DNA of 64,000 nt, from the NCBI RefSeq assembly GCF_001645125.1, contig NZ_LXKA01000221.1, forward strand, positions 124,001-188,000, in the 5' to 3' direction. The position numbers and the translations under genes were made by a program. A model generated the notes under the pieces. That model was given only the letters and a program-made list of their open reading frames with translations. It was not told where the DNA came from and made no database searches. Below, one piece after another: positions 15,795 through 25,318 of the stretch (positions are counted from its first letter, which is position 1; each line of letters opens with the position of its first letter). This DNA comes from Paraburkholderia ginsengiterrae. Lineage in GTDB: Bacteria > Pseudomonadota > Gammaproteobacteria > Burkholderiales > Burkholderiaceae.

Positions 15795-18700
15795 GTGAGC
15801 GGGGGGGCATTCATCGAGGGCGGTCAGGGCGTGTCGCCGGACCTTGGTGCAACGATGCACTTCGACCAGGCGTGGTTCGATCGGCTCTCGCTCGAAGCCC
15901 TGCTGGTTGATGGGAACATCGTGCGTTATCGCGCGAGATCGCAGGACACCACGCAGTCGTGGCTGATCGCGGTACCGACCGATCTGCCCTCGGAAGCGGT
16001 GTTGCGGCGCTTGCAGCAGGAATTCGCGCTGGCCGGCCGGCTCGATTCGAGCTGGGCCGTGCGGCCGCTGGCACTCGTGCGGCTATCGCGGGGCCCTGTG
16101 CTCGTGTACGAAGACAACGGCGGCACGTTGGTTCTGCCCCCCGCCGACGGGCGGATTGCGGTCAGCCGGCTGCTGCGCATCGCGGTCGGCGCCGCGCATG
16201 CGCTGCGTCGCGCGCTCGCGTGCGGCATTCTGCATCACGACCTCAAGCCGTCCAACCTGCTGGAAGGTCGCGACGGCACCATCCGCTTGCTGGGCTTTCG
16301 CGACGCCGTCAAAACTGCCGGCGATCCGCTCGCCGAAGCGCCGGATACCTTGTATGGGACGCTCGCCTATATGTCGCCGGAACAGGCGCGGCGAGCGGAA
16401 GGGCAGGCCGATGAACGAAGCGATCTTTATTCGCTCGGCGTGACGATCTATGAACTGCTCACCGGGCAATTGCCGTTCGAGGCGGCGGATCCGGTCGAGT
16501 GGGTGTATGCCCACGTGGCGCGTCAGCCCGCCGACCCGCGGCAACACCGTCAAACTGTCCCCGCTGTGCTGGGCTCGATCGTCCTCAAGCTGCTGGCCAA
16601 AAATCCCGCGGAGCGCTATCAAAGCGCCTCGAGTCTCGAAGCGGATCTACGCCGTTGTCTGGCGGGCTGGAACGAGATGCAGCATATCGTTCCCTTCGAG
16701 CCCGCCGCTGAGGACAATGTTAGAAACCTCGCCATCACGCATCGCCTGTTTGGCCGCACGCGTGAATACAACACGCTGCTCGAGGCATTCGAGCGCAATG
16801 CGCGGCAGGGCAAGGCGGAACTGATCTTCGTGTCCGGCTACTCGGGCGCGGGCAAATCGGAACTCGTGCGCAGCGTGCACCGCGCGACCGCGCAGACACC
16901 TGCGCTGTTCGCCTCGGGAAAGCTCGAACAGTACGGCCAGAACGCGCCGTACGCGCCGCTGATGCAGGCGATACGGTCGCTCTTCCAGCGCATTCTGGGG
17001 GAGATCGACAGTGAGCTGGACTGCTGGCGAGACGCACTGCGCGCAGCCGTCGGGCTGCAAGGCAAACTGCTCGTCAGCTATAGCCCCGAACTGGAACTGG
17101 TGCTCGGCGCGCAGCCGGACGTGCCGGACCTGCCGCCGGTGGAAGCGCAGCTGCGTTTTCAGGCGCTGCTCACGCGCCTCTTGTCCGTCTTCGCGAACGA
17201 GGCGCACCCGCTTATCCTTTTTTTCGACGACGTTCACTGGTTCGACGACGCCACGCTGAATTTCATCGCCAGTTTCCTGACGACGGTCGAAGACCGGCAT
17301 GTGCTGCTGATCTGCGCGTATCGGGTCAACGAAGTCGACCGGTCGCCGAGGTTCAAGGCTTTCCTGAATGGCTTGCCAGGCTGCAATGGCACGACACGTA
17401 TCTCCACGATCGAGGTGGAGCCGCTCGATGTCGCGAACGTCGCGGCCTTGCTGGCAGACGCGCTGCATTGCGGTTCCGCGCACGTGTATCCACTGGCCGC
17501 GGTCGTTCACGAGAAGACGGGCGGCAATCCTTTATTCGTCAAACAATTGCTGCTTGCGCTCGCCGACAACCGGTTGATCCGCTATGACGGTGTGACCGGC
17601 TGTTGGACATGGGATATCGATTCCATTAGCGAATACGAGTCGTCCGATAACGTCGTCGACCTGATGGTGGCGCGCCTGTCGAGACTGCCCGCGCAAGCGC
17701 TGGCCGTTCTCAAGCTGCTTGCGGCGATGGGCCGGCGGCTCAACAAGGCGACCCTGGCGCGGATCGATCCTGACGGCGGCGTGGACCTGGAGCGGCGTCT
17801 CCTTCCCGCGTTGGAGGCGGGGCTGATCGTCTCGGACCGCACGGGTTATGCCTTCGCGCACGACCGGGTTCAGGAGGCGGCGTATGCGCTGATCGCGCAG
17901 GAGGATCGAGGCTGCGGCCATGCCCGGATCGCGCGCATTCTGCTGGAAGACTTCGACGAACGCGATGCGCGAAAACCTGCATTCGACGTTGTTCACCATA
18001 TTGAGCGCGCGCAGGCAGCGGGGACCTTGTGCGAACTGGGCGCGCACGAAACGGCTGCTTTCGCCCGAATCTGTCTGCAGGCGGCACGTCAAGCCAAAGA
18101 AGCGATTGCCATCCAGTCCGCGCTGAAGTACCTGGACGTCGGGCAGAAACTGCTCGACGCCAGTGGCGAAGACTATTCGCAATCGCTCGGTTACGAGATC
18201 GGCATTCTGCGGGTGCAATGCCACATTTGCGATGCGAACTTCGACGCCGCCGGCGACCAGATCGAGAAGCTGCTGAGCCAGAATCTGTCGATCATCGCGC
18301 GTGCCTCGGTGTACAAGCTGAAAGCCGACATGCAGCAGCATCTGTCGGACTACGAAGCGGCCGTCGACACGGTTCTCGAAGGCCTCAAACTGTTTGGCAC
18401 CTGCCTGCCGCGCTATCCGGACGCAGCGGAGGTCGAGGCCGCTTACGGGCGGCTCAATGAATCGCTCGGCACGCGCACCATTGCCTCGCTCGCCGAATTG
18501 CCGCCTTTGAGCAATGCGGCGATCGAAGCGGAAATGAGTCTGCTGGCGAGTGTCTTCGCGCCCGCATCGTTCGTGAATGGGCGGCTTGGCTTCCTGCACC
18601 TGTGCCATATGGTGCAGCTCACCATCGACCACGGTATCACGGCAGCCTCGGCGCATTGCTTCGCGTGGTTCGGCGTGTACGTGGCGGAAACCTTCGGCCG

Positions 18701-21386
18701 GTATGCGGAAGGTTTCGAATTCTCCCGTCTGGCGCAAACCCTGGTTGCCGAGCGCGGCTATCATGCGATGGCCACGAGCACGCTGGTGGCGCTCGATCAG
18801 GTCGCTGTGTGGACCCAGCCGCTGTCATACGCGCTGGAATGCGCCCGCGCCGCCTTCGAGTCGGCTCGCCCGAGCGGCGACCTGACCATGAGCTGCTACG
18901 CGTGCAATCACATCGTGTCGGACCTGCTGATCCAGGGCGCGCCGCTGGAGCAGGTCGACAAGGAAATCGACCTGGGGTTGTCGTTCGCACGGCGTATGCG
19001 TTTCAAGGACGTCGAAGGCATTCTTGAACTGCAGAAGCGCTTCGTCCACAGTTTGACGGGCGGCCCCGGCTTGCCGGGTAACTTCGGCGTCGTTGTCGAC
19101 GGCAGAATGACGTTCGACGCCGGCCTGCTCGATACCCAGATGACCACGCTGCGCTTCTGGATCTGGCTGCTGAAAGGCGTCTCCTGCTATTTGCATGGCG
19201 ACTATGAGAACGCCCGGTATTGTCTGGACGAAGCCGGTGAGTTGAAGTGGTCGACACCGGCCCACATTCATCTGCTCGACTATCACTTCTACTCGGCGCT
19301 CAATCTCGCGAAGGTGCGCGGCAATGAACAGGATGCGTCCGCCACGGTCGCTCGAATCGAGCCGCATCTGGCGAAACTGCGCCATTGGGCGCAGCTCAAT
19401 CCGGCCACGTTCACGGACAAGCTCCTGTTAGTCGAGGCCGAAGTGGAGCGGCTTAGCGGCTCGCCGCTCGCGGCGCTGTCGCTGTACGAGCGGGCCGCCG
19501 AGGCGGCGGCGCAGGACGGGTTCAATCACGGCAACGCGCTGGCTCACGAACTCGCGTCGGCATGTTCCGAGGCGAATGGCCTCTTCAGTGCGGCGCGCCA
19601 TCACAGCCGTTGCGCGATCGAAGGCTACATGCGCTGGGGCGCGCAGGCCAAAGTCGCGCAGCTCGAACGTGGCCAGCGTTCTGCCCAGCCTTCGCTCGAC
19701 CGGCTCGCGGCGTCGCGGCCTTCCGTTGAAATACCCGAGGCGCAGCAGCAGTTCGACCTCGTGTCCGTATTGAAGTCGTCGCAGGCGCTCTCCGAGGAGA
19801 TCGTGCTCGACAAACTGATCCGCACGCTCGTGACGCTTGCCATCGTTCATGCCGGCGCGCAAAGCGGCATGCTGATCCTGTTGAAGGGCAATGTTCCCGT
19901 TGTTGAGGCGACCGGGCGCGACGGGCCGGGCGGCGTGCAGGTGAGTTTGGGGCAGGACCAGGCGGCGTGCGAGGGTGTGCCGGCTTCCGTGCTGTACACG
20001 GCATTGCGTACCCGCAAGCCGGTCGTGGTGGAAGACGCGCAATACGATCCGCAGTTCTCGTTCGATGCGTCCTTCACGAACCGTCTGGTTCGTTCGGTGT
20101 GCTGTTTACCGCTCGTCAAGCAGGGTAACGTGGTTGGCGTGCTTTATCTGGAGAACAATCTGACCGCGGGCGTGTTTACGGCAAGCCGCACGTCGGTGCT
20201 GGAAATGCTGGCTACGCAAGCCGCTATTTCGCTTGAAACTGCCCGCCTTTATGCGGAACTCGTGGAAGAGAACGCACGGCGCCAGGAAACGGAGGCGGCG
20301 CTGCGCATGAGCGAGGAGGCGCTCGCGCTGGGGCAACGGATCAGCCGCTCGGGAAGCTATATCTGGAACGCGCTGACAGGCGAGCGCTACTGGTCGAAAG
20401 AGCTTTACAACGTGTTCGGCCTGCCCATCGAAGCAGGGAGCCCGAGCACCCAGGCCGTGCTTGAACGGATTCATCCTGAAGACGTCGCTGCCTACCAGCA
20501 GGCGATCACGCGGGCCGCGCACGACCGCACGTCATTCCGGCAGAAGTACCGGATCGTGACACCGCAGGGCGTGATCAAATATCTCGAAGTGCTCGGCGAG
20601 CCTTCGGGCGTCAGCAATTTTGTCGGCGTCGTCACGGACGTCACGGACCGGCACACGACTGAACTGGCCTTGCAGAACGCCAAGATTGAACTGGCGAAAG
20701 CGTCGCGGGCTACCACGATGGGCGAGCTGGCAGCATCCATCGCGCACGAGATCAATCAGCCGTTGGCGTCGATCGTGTCGAATGCAAGCGCGGGACTGCG
20801 CTGGCTCGGCCGTCCTGCGCCGGACATTCCGGAAGCGCTGGCGGGCCTGCGCGATATCGTGAAAGATGGCAAACGGGCCGGCGACATCATCCGGGCGTTG
20901 CAGTCTCTGGCGAAGGAAGCGAAGCCGAGTCTCGTGCCCACCCTCGTCGACGGTGTCATTCGTGAAGTGTTCGACCTCGCGGCCGCCGAAGTCGAGCAGC
21001 GGGGTTTGGCCGTGCGGCTGGATCTGGCAGCCGGGCGTACTGTAATGGCCGACCGGGTGCAATTGCAGCAGGTTCTGTTCAACCTCATCATGAACGCCGC
21101 TGATGCAATGAGTCATCTCGACGCGCGGCAGCGCTTGCTGAGCGTCACGTCTCGCGTCGACGAGCGGGGATCGGTGGTGGTGTCCGTGCGGGACAGCGGC
21201 AGCGGGATCAGTCAGGAGATCGGGGCCCGCATTTTCGACGCATTCTTTACGACGAAAAAAACCGGCATGGGTATGGGACTCGCTATTTGCAAATCCATCA
21301 TTCAGGCGCACGGCGGGACGTTGACCGTCACTGCCGCTCACCCGCGCGGGACGGTGTTCGTTTTCAGCTTGCCAATTGCAGCATAA
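15795..21386 (+). CDS. Giant pseudokinase-ATPase-GAF-PAS-histidine kinase sensor
   Basis: An 1863-residue soluble sensor starting at GTG (GGGAG upstream). The order is: Ser/Thr kinase-like domain (about 10-290); STAND/AAA ATPase with Walker A GYSGAGKS (348-355) and Walker B LILFFDD (about 473-479); long helical repeat region (about 650-1310); GAF (about 1325-1485); PAS (about 1500-1630); HisKA with His1651 (IAHEINQPLASI); and HATPase with NLIMNAADAM, RDSGSGIS and GMGMGLAICKS. In the kinase domain the catalytic loop HHDLKPSN is present. The metal-binding DFG is GFR (167-169) and no VAIK-type Lys is evident, so it looks like a pseudokinase. Its partner may be the convergent regulator, whose stop lies within this gene's last 23 bases. 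Confidence 0.92.
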   Translation: MSGGAFIEGGQGVSPDLGATMHFDQAWFDRLSLEALLVDGNIVRYRARSQDTTQSWLIAVPTDLPSEAVLRRLQQEFALAGRLDSSWAVRPLALVRLSRGPVLVYEDNGGTLVLPPADGRIAVSRLLRIAVGAAHALRRALACGILHHDLKPSNLLEGRDGTIRLLGFRDAVKTAGDPLAEAPDTLYGTLAYMSPEQARRAEGQADERSDLYSLGVTIYELLTGQLPFEAADPVEWVYAHVARQPADPRQHRQTVPAVLGSIVLKLLAKNPAERYQSASSLEADLRRCLAGWNEMQHIVPFEPAAEDNVRNLAITHRLFGRTREYNTLLEAFERNARQGKAELIFVSGYSGAGKSELVRSVHRATAQTPALFASGKLEQYGQNAPYAPLMQAIRSLFQRILGEIDSELDCWRDALRAAVGLQGKLLVSYSPELELVLGAQPDVPDLPPVEAQLRFQALLTRLLSVFANEAHPLILFFDDVHWFDDATLNFIASFLTTVEDRHVLLICAYRVNEVDRSPRFKAFLNGLPGCNGTTRISTIEVEPLDVANVAALLADALHCGSAHVYPLAAVVHEKTGGNPLFVKQLLLALADNRLIRYDGVTGCWTWDIDSISEYESSDNVVDLMVARLSRLPAQALAVLKLLAAMGRRLNKATLARIDPDGGVDLERRLLPALEAGLIVSDRTGYAFAHDRVQEAAYALIAQEDRGCGHARIARILLEDFDERDARKPAFDVVHHIERAQAAGTLCELGAHETAAFARICLQAARQAKEAIAIQSALKYLDVGQKLLDASGEDYSQSLGYEIGILRVQCHICDANFDAAGDQIEKLLSQNLSIIARASVYKLKADMQQHLSDYEAAVDTVLEGLKLFGTCLPRYPDAAEVEAAYGRLNESLGTRTIASLAELPPLSNAAIEAEMSLLASVFAPASFVNGRLGFLHLCHMVQLTIDHGITAASAHCFAWFGVYVAETFGRYAEGFEFSRLAQTLVAERGYHAMATSTLVALDQVAVWTQPLSYALECARAAFESARPSGDLTMSCYACNHIVSDLLIQGAPLEQVDKEIDLGLSFARRMRFKDVEGILELQKRFVHSLTGGPGLPGNFGVVVDGRMTFDAGLLDTQMTTLRFWIWLLKGVSCYLHGDYENARYCLDEAGELKWSTPAHIHLLDYHFYSALNLAKVRGNEQDASATVARIEPHLAKLRHWAQLNPATFTDKLLLVEAEVERLSGSPLAALSLYERAAEAAAQDGFNHGNALAHELASACSEANGLFSAARHHSRCAIEGYMRWGAQAKVAQLERGQRSAQPSLDRLAASRPSVEIPEAQQQFDLVSVLKSSQALSEEIVLDKLIRTLVTLAIVHAGAQSGMLILLKGNVPVVEATGRDGPGGVQVSLGQDQAACEGVPASVLYTALRTRKPVVVEDAQYDPQFSFDASFTNRLVRSVCCLPLVKQGNVVGVLYLENNLTAGVFTASRTSVLEMLATQAAISLETARLYAELVEENARRQETEAALRMSEEALALGQRISRSGSYIWNALTGERYWSKELYNVFGLPIEAGSPSTQAVLERIHPEDVAAYQQAITRAAHDRTSFRQKYRIVTPQGVIKYLEVLGEPSGVSNFVGVVTDVTDRHTTELALQNAKIELAKASRATTMGELAASIAHEINQPLASIVSNASAGLRWLGRPAPDIPEALAGLRDIVKDGKRAGDIIRALQSLAKEAKPSLVPTLVDGVIREVFDLAAAEVEQRGLAVRLDLAAGRTVMADRVQLQQVLFNLIMNAADAMSHLDARQRLLSVTSRVDERGSVVVSVRDSGSGISQEIGARIFDAFFTTKKTGMGMGLAICKSIIQAHGGTLTVTAAHPRGTVFVFSLPIAA

Positions 21387-22785
21387 CGGGAACGTGGCGC
21401 GCGTGCCGCGCGGTGATGTGCTGCTGCTCGCCTTCTGCCTGGAGCTTGGCCAGCGCGTACGCACGGGCCGACTCGGACAGGCGGTATTTCGCCACCGGAC
21501 CCTCGAACTCGACGTTGACCAGCGATTTCGCCGCCAGCTCGCCAATGCTGCCGATCGCGTGCGCCACGGTGTACTCGTCGTCGCACACGACCGCACACAT
21601 CGCCTCGAACGTAAAGGCGTCGGCGAATACCGCAAGACGCCGGAACAGCGACTTGGCGCTCTGATTGAGCAGCGCGAAGCTCCAGTCGAACGTCGCGCGC
21701 AAGGTTTGATGGCGCGGCAGCGCAGTCCGGTAACCGCCTGCCAGAATCGCCATGCGATCGTCCAGCCGGCGATACACGCCTTCCAGGCCGAGCGCGGCGA
21801 CCCGCGCCGCCGCGAGCTCGATCGCGAGCGGAATGCCGTCGAGGCGGCGGCATATCTGGCCGGCGAGCTGGATTTCCGCGCTGTCGCCGCCCACCTTGAC
21901 CTGCAATGAGTTGGCAAGCTGCAGAAACAGCTTCACCGCCGAACACCGCAGGACGTCCGCATCGGTGGAACAGGGTGGCGGCACGTCCAGCGGTTCAACC
22001 CGGAACACCGTTTCGGGCATGATGCGCAGCGGTTCTCTGCTGGTGACGAGCACCCGGAGCGCATCGTTGCCGGCGATCAGTACCTCGACGATGTGCGCTA
22101 CCGCGCCGATCACATGCTCCGCGTTATCGAGCAGAAGCAGCCTGTGCTGCCGGGCCAGCGCCGCCGCCACCTGATCGGCGCTGACTTGCGGGCCGTGCAA
22201 AGGCAGCTCGCAACTCTCGACGATGGCGCGAAGCACGGCCTCCTCGGTCGTCACCACGGCCAGGTCGACAAAGCAGACGGGCTCCGCGAAGTCCGCCGAG
22301 CTATGGTGTGCCGCCTCGATGGCGACACTTGTTTTGCCGATGCCGCCCGCGCCGACCAGCGTCAGCACGTGCGTGTGTTCAAGCATCGCGCGGATTTTCT
22401 TCACTGCTTCGCTGCGCCCCAGCAGTCCGGATTTGGGCGGCGGGAGGCGGCGACAGGCGGCCGCCCGCGAGCCGGCTTCGCAGGACGAGGTGTTTTTCTG
22501 GCGCTGACGCAATTGATACCCGCGTCCAGGCACAGTGAGAATCAGATCCCGGTCCTGACCGAGTACCTTGCGCAGTGCCGACAGATGAACCTGAATGTTG
22601 TTTTCTTCGACGATCGTGTCCGGCCAGACGGTATTCATCAGCTCGTCTTTCGTGACAAGGCGGCCATTGGCGGACGCCACGGCGGCGAGGATGTCGAAGG
22701 CGCGCGACCCGAGTGGAAGGGTTTCGCCATTCTGCTGCAGTGTGCGCATCTCCAGATCAATCTGAAAGCGGCCTAGTTCGATCAT
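21364..22785 (-). CDS. Winged-helix regulator with NB-ARC/STAND ATPase domain
   Basis: A 473-residue regulator. An OmpR/ToxR-type winged helix occupies residues 1-95 (PLGSRAFDILAAVASANGRL then VEENNIQVHLSALRKVLG). A signal-transduction ATPase follows, with Walker A LVGAGGIGKTS near 145, Walker B RLLLLDNAEHV near 220 and the GIPLAIELAAAR sensor motif near 330. It lacks the long helical-repeat effector region of its relative at 30384 and ends shortly after the ATPase winged helix. The ATG at 22785 gives MIELGRF; an in-frame ATG at 22860 adds untypical residues. Its last 23 bases overlap the sensor kinase gene tail-to-tail, and there is no terminator between them. The ligand is unknown. Confidence 0.88.
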   Translation of the reverse strand: MIELGRFQIDLEMRTLQQNGETLPLGSRAFDILAAVASANGRLVTKDELMNTVWPDTIVEENNIQVHLSALRKVLGQDRDLILTVPGRGYQLRQRQKNTSSCEAGSRAAACRRLPPPKSGLLGRSEAVKKIRAMLEHTHVLTLVGAGGIGKTSVAIEAAHHSSADFAEPVCFVDLAVVTTEEAVLRAIVESCELPLHGPQVSADQVAAALARQHRLLLLDNAEHVIGAVAHIVEVLIAGNDALRVLVTSREPLRIMPETVFRVEPLDVPPPCSTDADVLRCSAVKLFLQLANSLQVKVGGDSAEIQLAGQICRRLDGIPLAIELAAARVAALGLEGVYRRLDDRMAILAGGYRTALPRHQTLRATFDWSFALLNQSAKSLFRRLAVFADAFTFEAMCAVVCDDEYTVAHAIGSIGELAAKSLVNVEFEGPVAKYRLSESARAYALAKLQAEGEQQHITARHARHVPVMLQLAS

Positions 22786-22995
22786 GATTTCTTCACGTTC
22801 AGAAACAGTGAGCGAGTCACGGTAGGGATGTCGCGTGCCGACATGAGAGAGGGCAGCCACAGATACCGGAGCCTGATGGGGTGAAAGTACCGCGACTCGC
22901 TTTATGCGTCTTGCACGTTAGTGCGATGCTTTGTAGGAAAGTCCATGAGCGTGGCCGGGCGGCCGTCTGTCGAGCCGCGAAGGGGAGGGGCCCGT

Positions 22996-23910
22996 TCAGG
23001 CGCGGGTCTGGCGGCGCCAGGTGCCAGGCGGCGTGCCGACCAGTTGCGAGAAGGTTCGTGTGAAGTGGCTTTGATCGGAGAAACCGCAGGCGATGGCGAT
23101 ATCCGACAGGGAGGAGTCCGAATGTGCCAGCAACTCGCGCGCGCGCTCGACGCGCTGTTCCAGCAGCCATTGATGCGGCGTGCGACGCGTGGTTTCACGA
23201 AACGCGCGGATGAAGTAGCTGCGCGACAGGTTGCAGGCGTCCGCGATCTCGCCTAGCGAAACGTTGCCCTCGGCTTTCGCGAGCAGCATGTCTTTGGCGC
23301 GCGTTTCATGCAGCGTCGAAAGCCGCGGATTTTTCTTGTCCGAGCGGGCCGGCGCAGTACCGTACTTGTCGATCAGATGCGTGCTGATCGTCACGCCGAG
23401 TTGCTCGACAAAGAGCGGGCTCGCTTCGTTCTGGCTATCCAGTGTCAGCGCCAATACCTGAGCGAGGTGGCCGAAAATCGGGTCTTTGCGGCCGAGCGGC
23501 GACGCGAAGCCATCGATGACCGTGCCGTTGCGCTCGTAGCAGGTGTTGGTGATAAATGCGCGCGACAACTCCACCAGCACGAAGTCGAACGCGCCGTGCA
23601 AGTCGGCCCGGTAGTCGTCGGTGAAATTGCGGATGTAGACCGAGTCTTTTTCGAAGTCGTGCGACGCAGAGCGGTTGCCCGAAAAAATCTGCCGGCGGTG
23701 GCCGGCTGTCAGCGAAACGCCGATCAGGAAGCCGCGATCCGAAGCGGGCGTGACAACTTCACTGGTCTTGTCGTGGCGCCGGCATTTGCGATAAAACGCA
23801 AATTCGCCGGTGTGGAGTTCAAGGTCTTTGTGTAATTGATTCGAAAGACATCCGAGCGAATCTTTCTGCCGCGCTGCCATCGCGATGGACGTTTCCGTAC
23901 CGTTCAACAT
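22996..23910 (-). CDS. AraC-family transcriptional regulator
   Basis: A 304-residue protein with an N-terminal cupin-like sensing region (about 1-190) and a C-terminal double helix-turn-helix (about 200-300). The pattern is seen in VSLGEIADACNLSRSYFIRA and SLSDIAIACGFSDQSHFTRT, followed by FSQLVGTPPGTWRRQ. It is encoded divergently from nothing obvious: the 210 bases up to the winged-helix regulator and the 254 bases to the hydrolase operon carry no gene. It may control the catabolic operon ending at 24165 or the cluster before it. The inducer is unknown. Confidence 0.9.
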   Translation of the reverse strand: MLNGTETSIAMAARQKDSLGCLSNQLHKDLELHTGEFAFYRKCRRHDKTSEVVTPASDRGFLIGVSLTAGHRRQIFSGNRSASHDFEKDSVYIRNFTDDYRADLHGAFDFVLVELSRAFITNTCYERNGTVIDGFASPLGRKDPIFGHLAQVLALTLDSQNEASPLFVEQLGVTISTHLIDKYGTAPARSDKKNPRLSTLHETRAKDMLLAKAEGNVSLGEIADACNLSRSYFIRAFRETTRRTPHQWLLEQRVERARELLAHSDSSLSDIAIACGFSDQSHFTRTFSQLVGTPPGTWRRQTRA

Positions 23911-24135
23911 GATCCGTCACCTCCGTTGTCGCGCCACAGCCGCATGCCCGTTCGCTTTGCCACAAGCGGGAGAGAGAGATAATCAGGCTTGCTGCGCGAT
24001 TATCTCGAAAATGCCGGCGTTGATTATTAATTTTCGTTAAGGTTCGGTGAGCAGGCGAGATAACGCCTTCAACTTGCTTTCAAAGGGCGGCATCGTTCGG
24101 AAGGATTTCTACGGAGGCGACGGATTGGGCGGCGA

Positions 24136-24155
24136 CCCTCCACGGCGGTGGAGGG
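24136..24155. terminator. GC-rich hairpin after the ACMSD-type amidohydrolase
   Basis: CCCTCCAC-GGCG-GTGGAGGG is a perfect 8-bp stem nine bases beyond the stop at 24165. It lacks a T-run, so it is either a Rho-assisted or RNA-stabilising 3' end rather than a strong intrinsic terminator. Confidence 0.5.
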
Positions 24156-24164
24156 CGAGTCCCG

Positions 24165-25289
24165 TCAGATCTTCAGCAGTTGTGCCGCATTGCCGCCGAG
24201 AATCTGATTCTTTTGTTCCGGCGGCAACGCCAGCCGGTCCAGGAATCTGACCGGCTGCTCGTAGCCCATATCGAAGCAATAGTCGCTGCCCAGCACCAGC
24301 CTGTCGATGCCGATGTTCTGAATCAGAAAGTCCAGCACGGGTCCGGAATGCGAGACCGTGTCGTAGTTGAAGCGGCGCAGATAGCTGCTCGGCTTTTGCG
24401 CCAGCCGCCGCGTTTCCGGGCGCACTGTCCAGCCCGCGTCGATACGGCCCATCAGGATGGGCAGCGCCCCGCCGGCATGCGGCAGCGTAATACGCAAGCG
24501 CGGGTGGCGGTCCATCACACCGCCGAGTATCAGATGAGAACCGGCGATGGCGGTGTCGAACGGATTGCCCAGCAGGTTGCTCAGATAGAAGTCGCCGAGC
24601 CGCGAGCCGCCGACGGTCTGCTGCGGATGCAGGAACACCGGCAGATCCAGTTGTTCGATGCGTGCGAAGACCGGCTCGAACAAGGGGTCGTCAAGATCGC
24701 GGTTGTTGATGTTGGTCCCCATGTAGACACCGCGGACGCCGGGCAACTCCGCGGCGCGTTCGAGCTCGTCAAGCGCGTCGTGCGGGTTGAGCATGGGGAG
24801 TGTCGCCAGCACCACGAAGCGGGTCGGGTGCTGCAAGTGGACGCCGGATGCAGCCGTGTTCCACGTTGCCGCCATCTTCGCATTGAAGGCCCGGTCGGCC
24901 CAGTAGGCCATCGGCACGCTCAAGGAAATGGCCTGCACGTCGACGCCGGACGCGTCCATGTCGGCGAGCCGCTCGTCGACATGGATGAATTTGAGCGGCA
25001 ACGGTCCCAGGCCGCCGGCCGGCGTCTGAAAGCTGAAGCTCGTGGCGTCGCGCGTGAATTTCCCGCCGAATTTCTGGCCTTCGCCGCCCACCAGGTCGCA
25101 GTAGCTTTCCGGGTAGTAGTGAGCGTGAATGTCGATCGACTTGACCGCGCTCACTGCACCCGCGGTGTTGGCGGCGGCCCCGGTGGTCGCGGCTGAGGCC
25201 GGCCGCCCCGAAGCGAGCCCGCCGGCAAGTGCGGCCATCGTGCCGAGCAGCTTTCGGCGTTTCGGCGAAATACAACAAAAACAATCCAT
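24165..25289 (-). CDS. Exported ACMSD/amidohydrolase_2-type decarboxylase or hydrolase
   Basis: A 374-residue TIM-barrel metalloprotein of the aminocarboxymuconate-semialdehyde/resorcylate decarboxylase family. The metal pair HAH is in VKSIDIHAHYYP near residue 54. Later ligand regions are LPVFLHPQQT, LRITLPHAGG and DRLVLGSDYCFD. It starts with MDCFCCISPKRRKLLGTMA and a hydrophobic Ala/Gly stretch, a twin-arginine-like leader; most family members are cytoplasmic, so this is unusual. AGGAGA lies 7 bases before the ATG at 25289; a further upstream in-frame start lacks a site. It is the last gene of the minus-strand catabolic operon with ActP, a hydroxylase and a VOC protein. The substrate is probably an aromatic acid (inference). 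Confidence 0.87.
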   Translation of the reverse strand: MDCFCCISPKRRKLLGTMAALAGGLASGRPASAATTGAAANTAGAVSAVKSIDIHAHYYPESYCDLVGGEGQKFGGKFTRDATSFSFQTPAGGLGPLPLKFIHVDERLADMDASGVDVQAISLSVPMAYWADRAFNAKMAATWNTAASGVHLQHPTRFVVLATLPMLNPHDALDELERAAELPGVRGVYMGTNINNRDLDDPLFEPVFARIEQLDLPVFLHPQQTVGGSRLGDFYLSNLLGNPFDTAIAGSHLILGGVMDRHPRLRITLPHAGGALPILMGRIDAGWTVRPETRRLAQKPSSYLRRFNYDTVSHSGPVLDFLIQNIGIDRLVLGSDYCFDMGYEQPVRFLDRLALPPEQKNQILGGNAAQLLKI

Positions 25290-25318
25290 GAATCGGTCTC
25301 CTGGGTCTGCTGTTAGCG

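Noticed and set aside
14098-15810. 570-codon minus-strand frame
   Set aside because: Shadow of the cNMP-flavoprotein gene; the composition is Arg/His/Gln-rich and no motif is present.
17532-18764. 410-codon minus-strand frame inside the giant sensor gene
   Set aside because: Antisense shadow; the plus-strand frame has continuous domain homology.
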